From NCBI RefSeq assembly GCF_014069875.1, contig NZ_CP059676.1, positions 310,001-374,000 of the forward strand: a DNA stretch of 64,000 nucleotides. Direction: 5' to 3'. This stretch comes from Flaviflexus equikiangi (GTDB taxonomy: Bacteria > Actinomycetota > Actinomycetes > Actinomycetales > Actinomycetaceae). Both the position numbers and the translations under genes were made by a program. A model generated the notes under the pieces. It had not been told where the DNA came from. It saw only the letters and a program-made list of their open reading frames with translations, and ran no database searches. Every line of letters starts with the position of its first letter. The stretch's first letter is position 1. Shown piece by piece: positions 18,075 through 26,132 of this stretch.

Positions 18075-19271
18075 ATGAGTGATGAAGTCGAAATTGTCAG
18101 CGATGGCGAAGGAGCGCTCGTGGTCGGCTCAAACAAAGCCGTGCGGCGTTTCCTGAAGCAGCATGGTCTTGCGAAGGTCGCCGACAGCTTCGATCTTGAG
18201 CGGCTACGCAAAACGCTTGGCGTCAGTTCAGATTTGCTCGATAGCGTTTCAACTATTGCGGAACAGTCCGCAATGTACCTGAAGCTTACGCCTGAGTCGG
18301 CACAACGCTTGAAAGACGCAGGCGGTCTGATGTCAACGAAGACCAAGGGAATCAGTCATGCGATGCTCGGTAAGACGGGCGACAGTTCGATGAAGTGGCT
18401 GCAAGTTGACACGAAAGCTTCGTCGCTAGTCACCAACCCTGCGGTACTAGCCGGTGTCGGTGGCCTCATGAGCCAGGCTGCGCAGCAAGCTGAAGCGCAG
18501 GAGTTTCGAGAGTTTCTCGTCAGGATCGAGGGCAAGCTCGACGACGTTCGTATAGGTCAGAGGAACGCAATTTTTGCTCGGATGCATACAGCAGCGGGTC
18601 AGATCGAAGACGCACAGACGTTGCGTGAAAATGGTGGAGATCCTCGGACTCTTTGGGACAAAGTTCAAGGAGCACACGCGGCCATCATTAACGTGCAGGA
18701 AGAAACGTTGCTCGCTTTAGGGTTACTCGCTGACAAAGCTCAGTCGGACGATAAACCAGGCGCGATCAAGAGAGCGACTGGCGAGATCGAGCAAGAAGTT
18801 GTGATGCACCTAGCTGTTCTTGCTAGGTGCTTTGAACTTGAAGATCAGTTTCGAATCATCGAACTGGATCATGTCATGGCAACTGCCCCTGACTACTTGG
18901 AAGGTCACCGGCAAGGTGTGACCGAGAACCGAGATAAGAGACGTGGCGCTGTTCTAGGGAAAACTCAGGCGCTGATGCAGCGGTTGGATCGCTATGGAGC
19001 CATTGCGAATGAGAACATCCTTCTCCATTCCAGGGCAGCACGAGCCATAGTGAAATCGTTGAACGCCACTGCAGAGAGCATTGAGAGCTTTCACCAGCCG
19101 CTCGGAGTAGCCATTGCCAGAGAAGACATCAGTGCGCTCCCTTGGCGGGAAGCATGGCGAGATCCCGAGCAGCGGAAGACTGCTGGGAAAGAAGCAGGGC
19201 AAAAGGCTTTGGGATACGGAACCGCAGCTGCCGGATTGGGGCTAGTGATAGTCAAGCGCCTACGTAAATGA
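18075..19271 (+). CDS. Unknown island protein with glycine-rich hydrophobic C-terminus
   Basis: 398 aa. I do not recognise a named family. Residues 1-110 are a charged N-terminal region with helices; residues 115-140 (NPAVLAGVGGLMSQAAQQ) are weakly hydrophobic, followed by long helical, probably coiled-coil, segments (FREFLVRIEGKLDDVRIGQR). The last 25 residues (ALGYGTAAAGLGLVIVKRLR) form a hydrophobic patch ending in basic residues, like a tail anchor. Start ATG 18075 follows AGGAGGGAGGACTCGCA. It lies between two copies of a degenerate 53-bp repeat and before a four-helix membrane protein. The island context makes a defence or mobile-element role possible, without direct evidence. Confidence 0.65.
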   Translation: MSDEVEIVSDGEGALVVGSNKAVRRFLKQHGLAKVADSFDLERLRKTLGVSSDLLDSVSTIAEQSAMYLKLTPESAQRLKDAGGLMSTKTKGISHAMLGKTGDSSMKWLQVDTKASSLVTNPAVLAGVGGLMSQAAQQAEAQEFREFLVRIEGKLDDVRIGQRNAIFARMHTAAGQIEDAQTLRENGGDPRTLWDKVQGAHAAIINVQEETLLALGLLADKAQSDDKPGAIKRATGEIEQEVVMHLAVLARCFELEDQFRIIELDHVMATAPDYLEGHRQGVTENRDKRRGAVLGKTQALMQRLDRYGAIANENILLHSRAARAIVKSLNATAESIESFHQPLGVAIAREDISALPWREAWRDPEQRKTAGKEAGQKALGYGTAAAGLGLVIVKRLRK

Positions 19272-19314
19272 AACCAAGTGACGTGCTCAAGCTCTTGCGC
19301 TTCCGTTACCGGAT

Positions 19315-19367
19315 GGCTACGCGCTTGCAGCGTGAGTCGTGCAAACGAGGGATGATTGGTGCAGGGA
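19315..19367 (+). repeat. Degenerate 53-bp direct repeat, copy 2
   Basis: Second copy of the element at 17968. Here too the frame reads GYALAA plus stop, but the coding sequence before it is gone. Confidence 0.6.
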
Positions 19368-19376
19368 GGTTCGGTA

Positions 19377-19994
19377 GTGGTCGACTGGGGTTCATTGGTC
19401 GCCGGATTCGGGTTTAGGTTTCGAAGCCTGGTCAACCTGTTGATCTCTGGCTACCTGCTCGCGGTTGTTCTGTCCTTATTTGGGATAGGGAGCCATGGCT
19501 TCACGAACTTGGGCGAAGCCGCAGGTTTCGTCGGGCTGACGGAACTCAGAACTTGGGTGGTCGATGCTTACGCCGCTCTCGGTGGTGGAGACGCGCCTGC
19601 TCCCTTGATTATCGTTCTGAGCGTTTGGCTGCTGCTTACGTGCCTCGTTCTGGGCGGCGGATACAAAGATGGTTCGCCCTCAAACCTCATGCCGAACAGC
19701 GCGCTGGCCTCCGCCACGACCTGGGCCCTCTGGGTTGATTTTGTTACTCCTGGATCAGTTCTCAACTGGGCATTCTGGGCGATTTTGGCCACCCTCGTAT
19801 GGATTTCGTGGTCGAACACACACTTCACGACAACGGACGGGCTAGACGTCCCTCTGCTTGCCCTGTGCGGGATCCTAACCTCATTCGTGTACGCAGTGAT
19901 CGCTCCACCACTCTGGCTTGCAGGTGCCGACAACGAGCGCTCATCTGACACTCAGTTTGAGAGGGGCTTCAACGCTGGTCAACGTAGCAGTTGA
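19377..19994 (+). CDS. Unknown membrane protein with about four transmembrane helices
   Basis: 205 aa from GTG 19377, which lies 7 nt after GGGAGG; an upstream in-frame TTG at 19356 is less likely. Hydrophobic segments are seen near LVNLLISGYLLAVVLSLFGI, PLIIVLSVWLLLTCLVLG, NWAFWAILATLVWISW and ALCGILTSFVYAVIAPPLWL. No catalytic motif was recognised. It follows the unknown gene at 18075 after one repeat copy, so the two may work together. The 3' end overlaps the recombinase remnant on the other strand. Confidence 0.6.
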   Translation: MVDWGSLVAGFGFRFRSLVNLLISGYLLAVVLSLFGIGSHGFTNLGEAAGFVGLTELRTWVVDAYAALGGGDAPAPLIIVLSVWLLLTCLVLGGGYKDGSPSNLMPNSALASATTWALWVDFVTPGSVLNWAFWAILATLVWISWSNTHFTTTDGLDVPLLALCGILTSFVYAVIAPPLWLAGADNERSSDTQFERGFNAGQRSS

Positions 19995-20165
19995 TCGGTT
20001 GGTCGTTCCATCCCTGAACGTGAATGTGATGGTGCCGTCGGTGTCCACTTCGGCGTGGTCGGTGAGTGTGTGCCAGAGGTAGGGCGTGAACTCGATTGCG
20101 TGTGCGTCTAGCTCGGAGACGTTGAGTTTGTAGTGCTCGTAGGCGTTGAGTCTGTTCTGCTGAAC
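19941..20165 (-). pseudogene. C-terminal remnant, probably of a site-specific (serine) recombinase
   Basis: Reading leftward from the IS edge, an open frame encodes RLNAYEHYKLNVSEL, then IEFTPYLWHTLTDH and GTITFTFRDGT before a stop at 19941. The closing pattern resembles the end of large serine recombinases (strand-rich segment ending FxFxDGT). The 5' part is absent, cut off by the IS at 20166. Assignment rests on a short stretch and is tentative. Confidence 0.4.
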
Positions 20166-20201
20166 TGATTCGGCCTGGGTTTAGTTCCGGCCGTTTTTCT
20201 G

Positions 20202-21113
20202 TCACCGGACTGGTGTCAGGCGGGATTCTTGTTCAGTGTAGTAGGCGGTCTCGACCTCGAGCGGGCTGCGGTAGCCAAGTTCACCGTGGAGGCGTTTGTT
20301 GTTCCACCACCACACGTATTCCAGGGTTGCCAGCTCAACTTCTTCCACGGTCTTCCACGGCCCGCGCTGACGAATCAGTTCGGCCTTGTAGAGAGCATTA
20401 ACCGATTCAGCCATCGCGTTGTCAAAACTATCGCCGACGGTCCCGGTAGAGGGCTTGGCGCCGAGTTCATTGACCCTGCTGGTGTAGACCAGGGACATGT
20501 AGTTCGAGCCGTGATCGCTATGATGGATCACTCCATCAAGGTCACCGTCGTTTTGCCAGGCAGCCATCTCCAAAGCTTGCAGTGGCAGCACGTCAGCTTT
20601 CAATGTCGAGGCAACATTCCAGCCGGCGATACGACGAGCGAAGACGTCGATGATGAAAGAGACGTAGGCGAACCCGGACCAGGTGGCGACATAGGTGATG
20701 TCGCAGACCCACAATTGGTTAGGTCGGTCAGCAACAAACCGGCGCTCCACCAGGTCCCCGGGCAGCGCTAAGCCGGAATCAGGGATCGTGGTGAAAGCCT
20801 TCTTCGACCTGCGAACACCTTCAACGTCGGCGAGTTTCATGAGCCTGTGAGTCTGATCGCGGCCGATGTCCCAGCCCTGTCGTTTCAGGAGCGCATGCAT
20901 CTTGCGGCGTCCGTAGACGCTGTAATGCTCTTCGTGCAGGCGCTGGATCTCTGGAATCAGCAGCTCGTCTTTCAGCTGACGGGCTGACGGGGGCCGGCTC
21001 TTCGCGGCACGGTATCCACGGGAGGTGATAAATCCACGGACTGCCCCACGAAGCGTGGCGCAGAGGAACTCAACTCCGAAACGATCACGATAAGTATCGA
21101 TGAAAGCGATCAT
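20202..21113 (-). CDS. IS3-family transposase OrfB (DDE integrase core)
   Basis: 303 aa. N-terminal HTH_21-like region (YGRRKMHALLKRQGW) and an rve integrase core with the catalytic acids in CDITYVAT, IHHSDHGSNY and NAMAESVNALYKAE. The gene overlaps the OrfA stop by 4 bp, as expected for a fused OrfAB made by -1 frameshifting. The reading frame is intact, so the element may still be mobile. Confidence 0.9.
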   Translation of the reverse strand: MIAFIDTYRDRFGVEFLCATLRGAVRGFITSRGYRAAKSRPPSARQLKDELLIPEIQRLHEEHYSVYGRRKMHALLKRQGWDIGRDQTHRLMKLADVEGVRRSKKAFTTIPDSGLALPGDLVERRFVADRPNQLWVCDITYVATWSGFAYVSFIIDVFARRIAGWNVASTLKADVLPLQALEMAAWQNDGDLDGVIHHSDHGSNYMSLVYTSRVNELGAKPSTGTVGDSFDNAMAESVNALYKAELIRQRGPWKTVEEVELATLEYVWWWNNKRLHGELGYRSPLEVETAYYTEQESRLTPVR

Positions 21114-21424
21114 TTCGTCCGTGGCCGGTCGAGTTCCTTCGCGAAAAATATACTCGCAGCTTTAAGCACCTCGTTAGCCTTGCGCAGCTCAGCGTTCTCA
21201 CGCTCCAGTCGTTTATTCTCTGCGGCTAAGTCGGTCGTCACGCCGGGCCTTTTACCTTGGTCGACTTCGGCCTGCCGGTGCCAGGTTCGCAGGGCCTCTG
21301 CGCCTACCCCGAGCAGGTCCGCGACATGACGGACCGCGGCTGTGCGAGTGGGGTGATCGGGAAGAGCCTCGGAAACCATCCGCACCGCACGCTGCTTCAG
21401 TTCGGGGTCATACTTTCTGGGCAT
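21110..21424 (-). CDS. IS3-family transposase OrfA
   Basis: 104 aa DNA-binding partner of OrfB: helix-turn-helix (VADLLGVGAEALRTWHRQAE) followed by a leucine-rich coiled coil (RLERENAELRKANEVLKAA). It binds the element ends and controls transposition. Confidence 0.88.
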   Translation of the reverse strand: MPRKYDPELKQRAVRMVSEALPDHPTRTAAVRHVADLLGVGAEALRTWHRQAEVDQGKRPGVTTDLAAENKRLERENAELRKANEVLKAASIFFAKELDRPRTK

Positions 21425-21473
21425 AGTGTTCCTATTCTGCTATAAAACTCGGAACTAAACCCAGGCCGAATCA

Positions 21474-21639
21474 GCTTGGTGCCGCTCCCGATTGCGCCCG
21501 CAAGGTTCGCGCGCATGCGAGGTTCGACGATGGCTGCACCTGCGGTGAGAGCATCTTTGGCGAACTGCCCAAGCTGGGTGTCGGCTGCGTTCAAGGCGTC
21601 AAGGAAAGTTGTCGGCAGGTTGATTGTTGCCTTGGCCAT
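21474..21639 (-). pseudogene. Phage HK97 gp10-like protein, cut by IS3
   Basis: The native 55 residues (MAKATINLPTTFLDALNAAD onward, with ALTAGAAIVEPRMRANL) fit the start of an HK97 gp10-like tail-completion protein. The frame then runs into the IS end and stops at 21397. It lies directly after the head-tail adaptor, the expected order in HK97-type phages. Confidence 0.6.
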
Positions 21640-21970
21640 GTGTTTCTCCTTCCGGGGCGTGGTGGTGAGCGAGTATCTCGATGTAGCGGTCGTGGAGCAC
21701 TTCGAGGGAGTCGATGACGAACCTGCCCAGATGGCAGTTGATCTCCATCGCAGTGGTTATTTCGGTGCCGGGGATAATGCGGATTCGAAAAAGTGCGGTG
21801 GCTTTCGTATAGGCTGCGCGGTTCACCCACGCGGCAGTTGCGTGCCGCAGCTCGATAGAGGCACGAGGTGCGGCGATGACGCGGTCGGTGCCCTGCTCGA
21901 ACCCGGCATCATCCGTCGTCATCTCGGGCAGCACAATCTGCACCCTGTGGCGGAGGTTCCCAAACGACAT
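21599..21970 (-). CDS. Phage head-tail adaptor protein (remnant prophage)
   Basis: 123 aa. MSFGNLRHRVQIVLP and the spacing of short strands fit head closure/adaptor proteins of the SPP1 gp16/HK97 gp7 type, which cap the portal before tail joining. It overlaps the gp10-like gene by 41 bp and follows the connector by 18 bp. It is a stranded fragment of a prophage head module, so probably not functional alone. Confidence 0.65.
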   Translation of the reverse strand: MSFGNLRHRVQIVLPEMTTDDAGFEQGTDRVIAAPRASIELRHATAAWVNRAAYTKATALFRIRIIPGTEITTAMEINCHLGRFVIDSLEVLHDRYIEILAHHHAPEGETHGQGNNQPADNFP

Positions 21971-21988
21971 TTAGCACCTCCCAGAGGG

Positions 21989-22348
21989 TCAGATTTTCCA
22001 GTTGCGATCCAGGATCAGCAGCCGATGGATGGATTCCCACACGGCACGCGCGGCGTCGGGTTTGTCGTTCCACACCCCACCGGTTGACCCGTCACGTGAC
22101 TCATACAGGTGTGAGGCCAGCATCACCACGCCCTGCCTGTTCGAAGCTGACATCGGCGCGATGTCGTAGTGCCCGTCGGGCAGGTGTTGATAGGAACACG
22201 CGTAGGAGGTGGCAGCGCGGATCAACTCGGCGAGGAGGGCGTCGTCTTCGTGGTGCTCGAGAATCAGATTCACTCTGAGCTGTTCGACCAAATCCACGTC
22301 GCTGCTACCCGCACTCTCGTTTAGTTCGTCACCGGCCATCGCTGCCAC
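21989..22348 (-). CDS. Phage head-tail connector protein (gp6-like)
   Basis: 119 aa, largely helical, with VEQLRVNLILEHHEDDALLA, an ATSYACSYQ helix and MLASHLYESRDGS, the pattern of HK97 gp6-like connector proteins that form the ring below the portal. It sits between the capsid remnant and the adaptor, the canonical order. Part of the decayed prophage. Confidence 0.7.
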   Translation of the reverse strand: MAAMAGDELNESAGSSDVDLVEQLRVNLILEHHEDDALLAELIRAATSYACSYQHLPDGHYDIAPMSASNRQGVVMLASHLYESRDGSTGGVWNDKPDAARAVWESIHRLLILDRNWKI

Positions 22349-22376
22349 CTCCTTCGATGTGCACGTGGGGACTGGG

Positions 22377-22556
22377 TTATGAACCGGACTTCTGAGTGAG
22401 CACCTTGACCGCTTCTGGCAAGATCAACTTGCCGTCAACGCGTTGGGAGGCAAGGAATCCGACCTGCCCGGTGGTGGCGAACAGTTCATTGAGGCGCTTG
22501 AATGAACGTCCCTGCCGGTCAGCAACCCAGTAGTACGACAGGTCACCGAACGCTAC
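22377..22556 (-). pseudogene. Phage major capsid protein, C-terminal remnant
   Basis: The open frame from the second IS edge to the stop at 22377 encodes VAFGDLSYYWVADRQGRSF, LNELFATTGQVGFLASQRVD and GKLILPEAVKVL, the conserved end of HK97-fold capsid proteins. The rest was replaced by the IS at 22557. Confidence 0.8.
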
Positions 22557-22626
22557 GGGTCTGCTGAAGGTTTAGTTGAGTCCAAGACTGCTTTGCTCGA
22601 GAGAGCGATGCTGGAAGGATGAGATC

Positions 22627-22917
22627 ATGCCGATCAAGTACAGCGAGGAGTTCAAGCGTGACGCTGTCGCGCTGGTGGAGTCCGGTATCGCGCAGAAAAC
22701 CGTGTGTAGGGACCTCGGGATATCGAGGACCGCGCTGCCGTCCTGGGTGCGGGACGCGAGGTTCAAGGCTCACGGAATGGCGCCCTCGAAGGACCCTGAC
22801 GAGCAGCGTGAGATGCGGGCTGCCTTGAAGCGGATCCGTGAGCTCGAGATGGAGAACGAGGTCCTCAGGCGCGCGGCAGCGTACCTGTCTCAGGTGCACA
22901 TCACGCCCCCAAAATAG
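22627..22917 (+). CDS. IS3-family transposase OrfA (second element)
   Basis: 96 aa. Helix-turn-helix (MPIKYSEEFKRDAVALVESG, CRDLGISRTALPSWV) and a leucine-zipper-like tail (RIRELEMENEVLRRAAAYL). ATG 22627 follows GGAAGGATGAGATC. It overlaps OrfB by one base. Confidence 0.88.
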   Translation: MPIKYSEEFKRDAVALVESGIAQKTVCRDLGISRTALPSWVRDARFKAHGMAPSKDPDEQREMRAALKRIRELEMENEVLRRAAAYLSQVHITPPK

Positions 22918-23798
22918 TGTTCCCGCTCGTCCGTGAGATGGCTGCGGCAGGTGCCCGTGTTCGGGTGCCTGCCGCGGTGGTGTGCCGGGTATTGGGGTTC
23001 AGTGAGCAGGCCTATTACCAGTGGTTGAAACAGCCTGTCTCTGCTCGTGAGGTCGAAGAACAGCACTTGATCGGGGTGCTGGGAGAACTGCATATTGATG
23101 ACCACGAAGGTGGGTATCGGGTTCTCGCTGATGACCTCCACGACCTCGGCTACGAGGTCTCGGAGCGGCGAGTATGGCGGCTGTGCAACATTGCGGGCAT
23201 CCAGTCGGTCATTGCGACGCGCAAGCGCCGCTACAGGCAGGCTGGTGCGCCAGTAGGGGATGATCTCGTGGAGCGTGATTTCACCGCGAATGGGATTGAC
23301 GAGAAGTGGTTGACAGACATTACCGAGCATTGGACCGGTGAGGGCAAGCTCTACCTCTGTGCGTTGAAGGACGTGTGTTCGAACCGGATCGTGGGGTATG
23401 CGATTGACAAGCGGATGAAGGCGTCATTGGCGGTTCGGGCGCTTGAGAACGCACTCATGCAGCGCGGCTTCCCGCAGGGCGTGATCGTGCATAGCGATAG
23501 AGGGAGCCAGTTCCGAAGCCGGAAATTCCAGAAGGCCCTGAATCGGCACGGGCTGCGGGGCTCGATGGGGCGTGTGGGTGCGTGCGGAGATAACGCGGCC
23601 ATGGAATCATTCTTCTCGCTGCTACAGAAGAATGTCCTCGACCGACGCCCGTGGCGGACCCGGCAGGAGCTGCGCCTCGCGATCGTGGCGTGGATCGAGG
23701 GAAAGTATCACCGCAAGCGCAGGCAGCGAAGGCTTGGGAAGCTGACACCGGTCGAATTCGAGGCCATAATGATGGATGTCGTCGGTCTGGCGGCATAA
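22917..23798 (+). CDS. IS3-family transposase OrfB (second element)
   Basis: 293 aa DDE transposase. HTH_21 region GYRVLADDLHDLGYEVS, and rve core acids in KWLTDITEHW, VIVHSDRGSQFRS and NAAMESFFSLLQKN. The frame is complete. It probably forms an OrfAB fusion by frameshifting near the OrfA stop. Confidence 0.9.
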   Translation: MFPLVREMAAAGARVRVPAAVVCRVLGFSEQAYYQWLKQPVSAREVEEQHLIGVLGELHIDDHEGGYRVLADDLHDLGYEVSERRVWRLCNIAGIQSVIATRKRRYRQAGAPVGDDLVERDFTANGIDEKWLTDITEHWTGEGKLYLCALKDVCSNRIVGYAIDKRMKASLAVRALENALMQRGFPQGVIVHSDRGSQFRSRKFQKALNRHGLRGSMGRVGACGDNAAMESFFSLLQKNVLDRRPWRTRQELRLAIVAWIEGKYHRKRRQRRLGKLTPVEFEAIMMDVVGLAA

Positions 23799-23831
23799 AC
23801 CCCGGACTCAACCAAACCTTCAGCAGACCCT

Positions 23832-24143
23832 AACAAAGGCGAACTCCCTAAAGAGCTGCGCCGTATTCGCCGTTTTAAGCTCATCATCATCGACGAGCTC
23901 GGCTACCTTCCCATTGAGCCCGAAGCAGCGAATCTGTTCTTCCAGCTCATCTCAGACCGATACGAGCAGTCATCAATCCTGATCACCTCGAACCTCGCTT
24001 TCGGTAGCTGGTCAACGATTTTCCACGACGAGACCATCGCCACAGCCATCATCGACCGGCTTGTCCACCATGCTCAAGTACTGACCACGAAAGGAACCTC
24101 GTACCGAATCAGACACCGACAAGAACAACAAAATGTAGACTGA
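23832..24143 (+). pseudogene. IS21-family helper ATPase IstB, C-terminal remnant
   Basis: The frame directly after the IS end encodes LIIIDELGYLPIEPEAANLF (Walker B), LITSNLAFGSWSTIF (sensor region) and IIDRLVHHAQVLTTKGTSYR, the end of IstB-type ATPases. The N-terminal Walker A half is missing. The sequence after its stop (TTCGATTGCCG and TTCAATTGCCG, 24157-24190) probably is the old IS21 right end. Confidence 0.85.
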
Positions 24144-24494
24144 AACTGCTCAGTTTTCGATTGCCGGAAGTGCACCAAATTCAATTGCCGCCGACACCAA
24201 TGCCGTAGGCCGTAGGCCGAGGGGATTTTCTTCTGTATCTACAGACGGAGTCTTCGTATCCCTTCGGTTCTTACAGTGCTTCGTGGTCAGTGAGATCTTC
24301 CGCGCCTCTCTCGCGGAACCTTGACCTTTTCTGTCCGCAGTCCCCGCTAGACTCAAACCACAATCAAGAAGTTCGACGTGAAGCCTCTCAGCTTGTCGAC
24401 TGGCAACCGCTTATCGCTAGCGGTGCCCCTGGGAGAAGATTGGCCCTCGATCAAAAGATCCGAGTGGAAGACAGCGACATTCAAGGGAAATCTC
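24144..24494. other. Intergenic region at the right edge of the island
   Basis: Contains the likely IS21 terminus, a short CCGTAGG tandem repeat near 24203 and a TCTGTA-TC-TACAGA dyad at 24232-24245. The open frame continues upstream of 24495 to 24378 but lacks a good ribosome site there. I see no other gene. Confidence 0.4.
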
Positions 24495-24905
24495 ATGACG
24501 AACCCGGACTTTTCTTCGGACAACGACGCCCCTCACATCCCCAGCGAGCTCCTCCTGCGCAGCGAATATATCGGCACGTGTGACGACTATTCGCCAGGGC
24601 ACAAGATGCACTACATTCGCGGCATCAGATCGGCGGGGAGCGATGACTGGGAAGATGCGGAGATCATCGCCACGACTGGGCACCACATCTGTTTCGCCAC
24701 GGACAGCGGCATCCACTGGAAGTGGAACCACGATCCGCTCTTCCTGTGGAGCCGGGTCAACCTGGCGCTCCACTCATCAGATGTGAAGGTCAGGTGGTCG
24801 GACAGCTTCAACATGCTCAAAATCAGTACCGGAGGCAAAGAGGGAGGCCACTGCATCGGTCTCCAAGGCGGCCCGGTCACGCCCTGTAAGTTCCCGAACG
24901 GTTGA
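24495..24905 (+). CDS. Unknown small protein, family with TPCK C-terminal motif (copy 2)
   Basis: 136 aa from ATG 24495, 5 nt after AAGGGAAA; the analogous position of the start in copy 1 (5886) supports it. Shared features with copy 1 are W-x-HD (KWNHDPLFLW), WSDSFNMLKI and GGPVTPCKF near the end. No signal peptide, membrane segment or known domain. It is followed by a terminator-like hairpin, as is copy 1. Function unknown. Confidence 0.65.
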   Translation: MTNPDFSSDNDAPHIPSELLLRSEYIGTCDDYSPGHKMHYIRGIRSAGSDDWEDAEIIATTGHHICFATDSGIHWKWNHDPLFLWSRVNLALHSSDVKVRWSDSFNMLKISTGGKEGGHCIGLQGGPVTPCKFPNG

Positions 24906-24943
24906 TGACTCGAAGAAACTGTGCCATATGGCTATGATGTAGG

Positions 24944-24971
24944 CCACCCGCCGACTTATGTTGGTGGGTGG
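24944..24971 (+). terminator. Terminator-like hairpin
   Basis: CCACCCGCCGAC and GTTGGTGGGTGG pair (two G-T pairs) around a TTAT loop, followed by a T-rich stretch. Confidence 0.55.
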
Positions 24972-25002
24972 TTCTCGTTCTAGTCAGCATGATGGGGGAT
25001 GG

Positions 25003-25539
25003 GTGAAGACTTTAGGAGATCGGCCGCCGGAATCCCTCCTCGAGGACGTCGTCCACGACAGTGATAAGGCGTGGCGGCGGTGGGCACGATCGGGCGTGCT
25101 GGCATTCTTCGCGCTTGTCCTCCTTGCCGCTGCCCTCGGGGCTTTTGATCTCGGAACGCAGCGCACCGCGGCTCTCGGAACGGCCGAAGTTGGGGTGGAC
25201 TATCCAGTGACAACGCGAGCCGGCCTGGACCTCAAGGTGATCGTCAAGGTCTCCGACCGGGATGGATTGCCCGAAACCCTCCGTATCGAGATCGATCAGG
25301 AATATCTCGACATGTTCGAAGATCTCCTGCTCGTGCCAGAGCCCAGTGATCAGACGGCACTGCGGGGTGGGATCGTGCGGTTCGAGTATGAGCTTCCCGC
25401 GGGCTCCACTCACGCTCGTCTCTCGATCGAGGGACGAGCCTCGGACCGGTGGGAACCCAGCACGAGTGGAACGATCCGGCTCGTCGGCTCTGACGGCTTC
25501 GATGTGGGGGTTCCTGTGACGACATGGAGGTTGCCCTGA
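25003..25539 (+). CDS. Membrane-anchored protein of unknown function
   Basis: 178 aa from GTG 25003 after GGGGGATG; an in-frame ATG at 24958 lies inside the preceding hairpin region and is less likely. One transmembrane segment (SGVLAFFALVLLAAALGAF) near residue 35 is followed by an extracytoplasmic domain of about 115 residues rich in beta strands. Its stop overlaps the ATG of the DUF421 gene (TGATG), so the two are translationally coupled and may form a complex. No family recognised. Confidence 0.6.
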   Translation: MKTLGDRPPESLLEDVVHDSDKAWRRWARSGVLAFFALVLLAAALGAFDLGTQRTAALGTAEVGVDYPVTTRAGLDLKVIVKVSDRDGLPETLRIEIDQEYLDMFEDLLLVPEPSDQTALRGGIVRFEYELPAGSTHARLSIEGRASDRWEPSTSGTIRLVGSDGFDVGVPVTTWRLP

Positions 25540-26009
25540 TGGATATCGTTCTCCGCGCTGCCATTGCCTTTGTTGTGCTTTGGCTCCTGACGAAAGCAGC
25601 GGGCAGGGCCACGCTTGGGGAGCTCAGCTCCTTCGACCTTCTCCTCTTCATCACCATGGGGGACTTGATCCAGCAGGGGATCACGGGAGAGGACCGCACG
25701 CTGACGGGCGGGCTCGTAGCGGTGGCGACATTCGCTCTCCTTGCCGTGACATTCAACCTCGTCGTGTCCAGGTGGTCAAAAGCGAGCAGGCTCCTCGAGG
25801 GTCCTCCCATCATCCTCGTCGCCGATGGTCGGGCACGGACGGGGGCGATGCGGCGCCAGCGAGTCTCTGTCGCCGAGATTCTCAGTGCAGGGCGTCAATC
25901 CGGGTACGAGAACATGTCGGACATTCGCCTCGCCGTCCTCGAGCAGGATGGGAAGATCTCCTTCTTCCCCTACACGGCCGAGCACGCGCAATCAGCCGAT
26001 CAGGAATAG
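25539..26009 (+). CDS. DUF421/YetF-family membrane protein
   Basis: 156 aa. The N-terminus carries hydrophobic segments (IVLRAAIAFVVLWLLTKAAG, LVAVATFALLAVTFNLVVS) with the typical GRATLGELSSFDLLLFITMG, followed by the small cytoplasmic DUF421 domain. ATG 25539 has GGAGG 7 nt upstream and overlaps the preceding stop. The family is membrane-bound and linked to sporulation and stress in Bacillus, with no enzyme activity known. Confidence 0.75.
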   Translation: MDIVLRAAIAFVVLWLLTKAAGRATLGELSSFDLLLFITMGDLIQQGITGEDRTLTGGLVAVATFALLAVTFNLVVSRWSKASRLLEGPPIILVADGRARTGAMRRQRVSVAEILSAGRQSGYENMSDIRLAVLEQDGKISFFPYTAEHAQSADQE

Positions 26010-26061
26010 CGTCCTTCCATCGCGCGCAGGTTTTGGCTCGCGATAGTCGGCGGATGGTGGG

Positions 26062-26096
26062 CCCGGTTGATCTTTCCCCTTCCGTTGCCAACCGGG
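26062..26096. terminator. Hairpin between convergent genes
   Basis: CCCGGTTG pairs with CAACCGGG across a 19-nt loop between the DUF421 gene and the convergent dehydrogenase. Confidence 0.4.
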
Positions 26097-26132
26097 AGCA
26101 CCCAGGGGAGGGGCGGTTGTCCGCCCATAGCC

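Larger units (their letters stand above)
20166..21473 (-). mobile_element. Complete IS3-family element with perfect 24-bp ends
   Basis: The terminal inverted repeats 20166-20189 and 21450-21473 are identical over 24 bp. The element is 1308 bp and carries overlapping OrfA and OrfB. No matching target duplication is visible in the flanks, and the two sides belong to different genes (phage gp10-like on the right, recombinase remnant on the left). This suggests a deletion next to the element. Confidence 0.9.
22557..23830 (+). mobile_element. Complete second IS3-family element
   Basis: Inverted repeats 22557-22583 and 23804-23830 match at 26 of 27 bases. The element is 1274 bp with OrfA and OrfB on the plus strand. 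It differs from the IS3 element at 20166 in ends and transposase. The flanks are a capsid gene on the left and an IS21 IstB fragment on the right, with no target duplication. Confidence 0.9.

Noticed and set aside
20166-23830. Composite transposon made of the two IS3 elements
   Set aside because: The elements differ in ends and transposases and lie in opposite orientation around phage genes, so they cannot move as one unit by shared ends.
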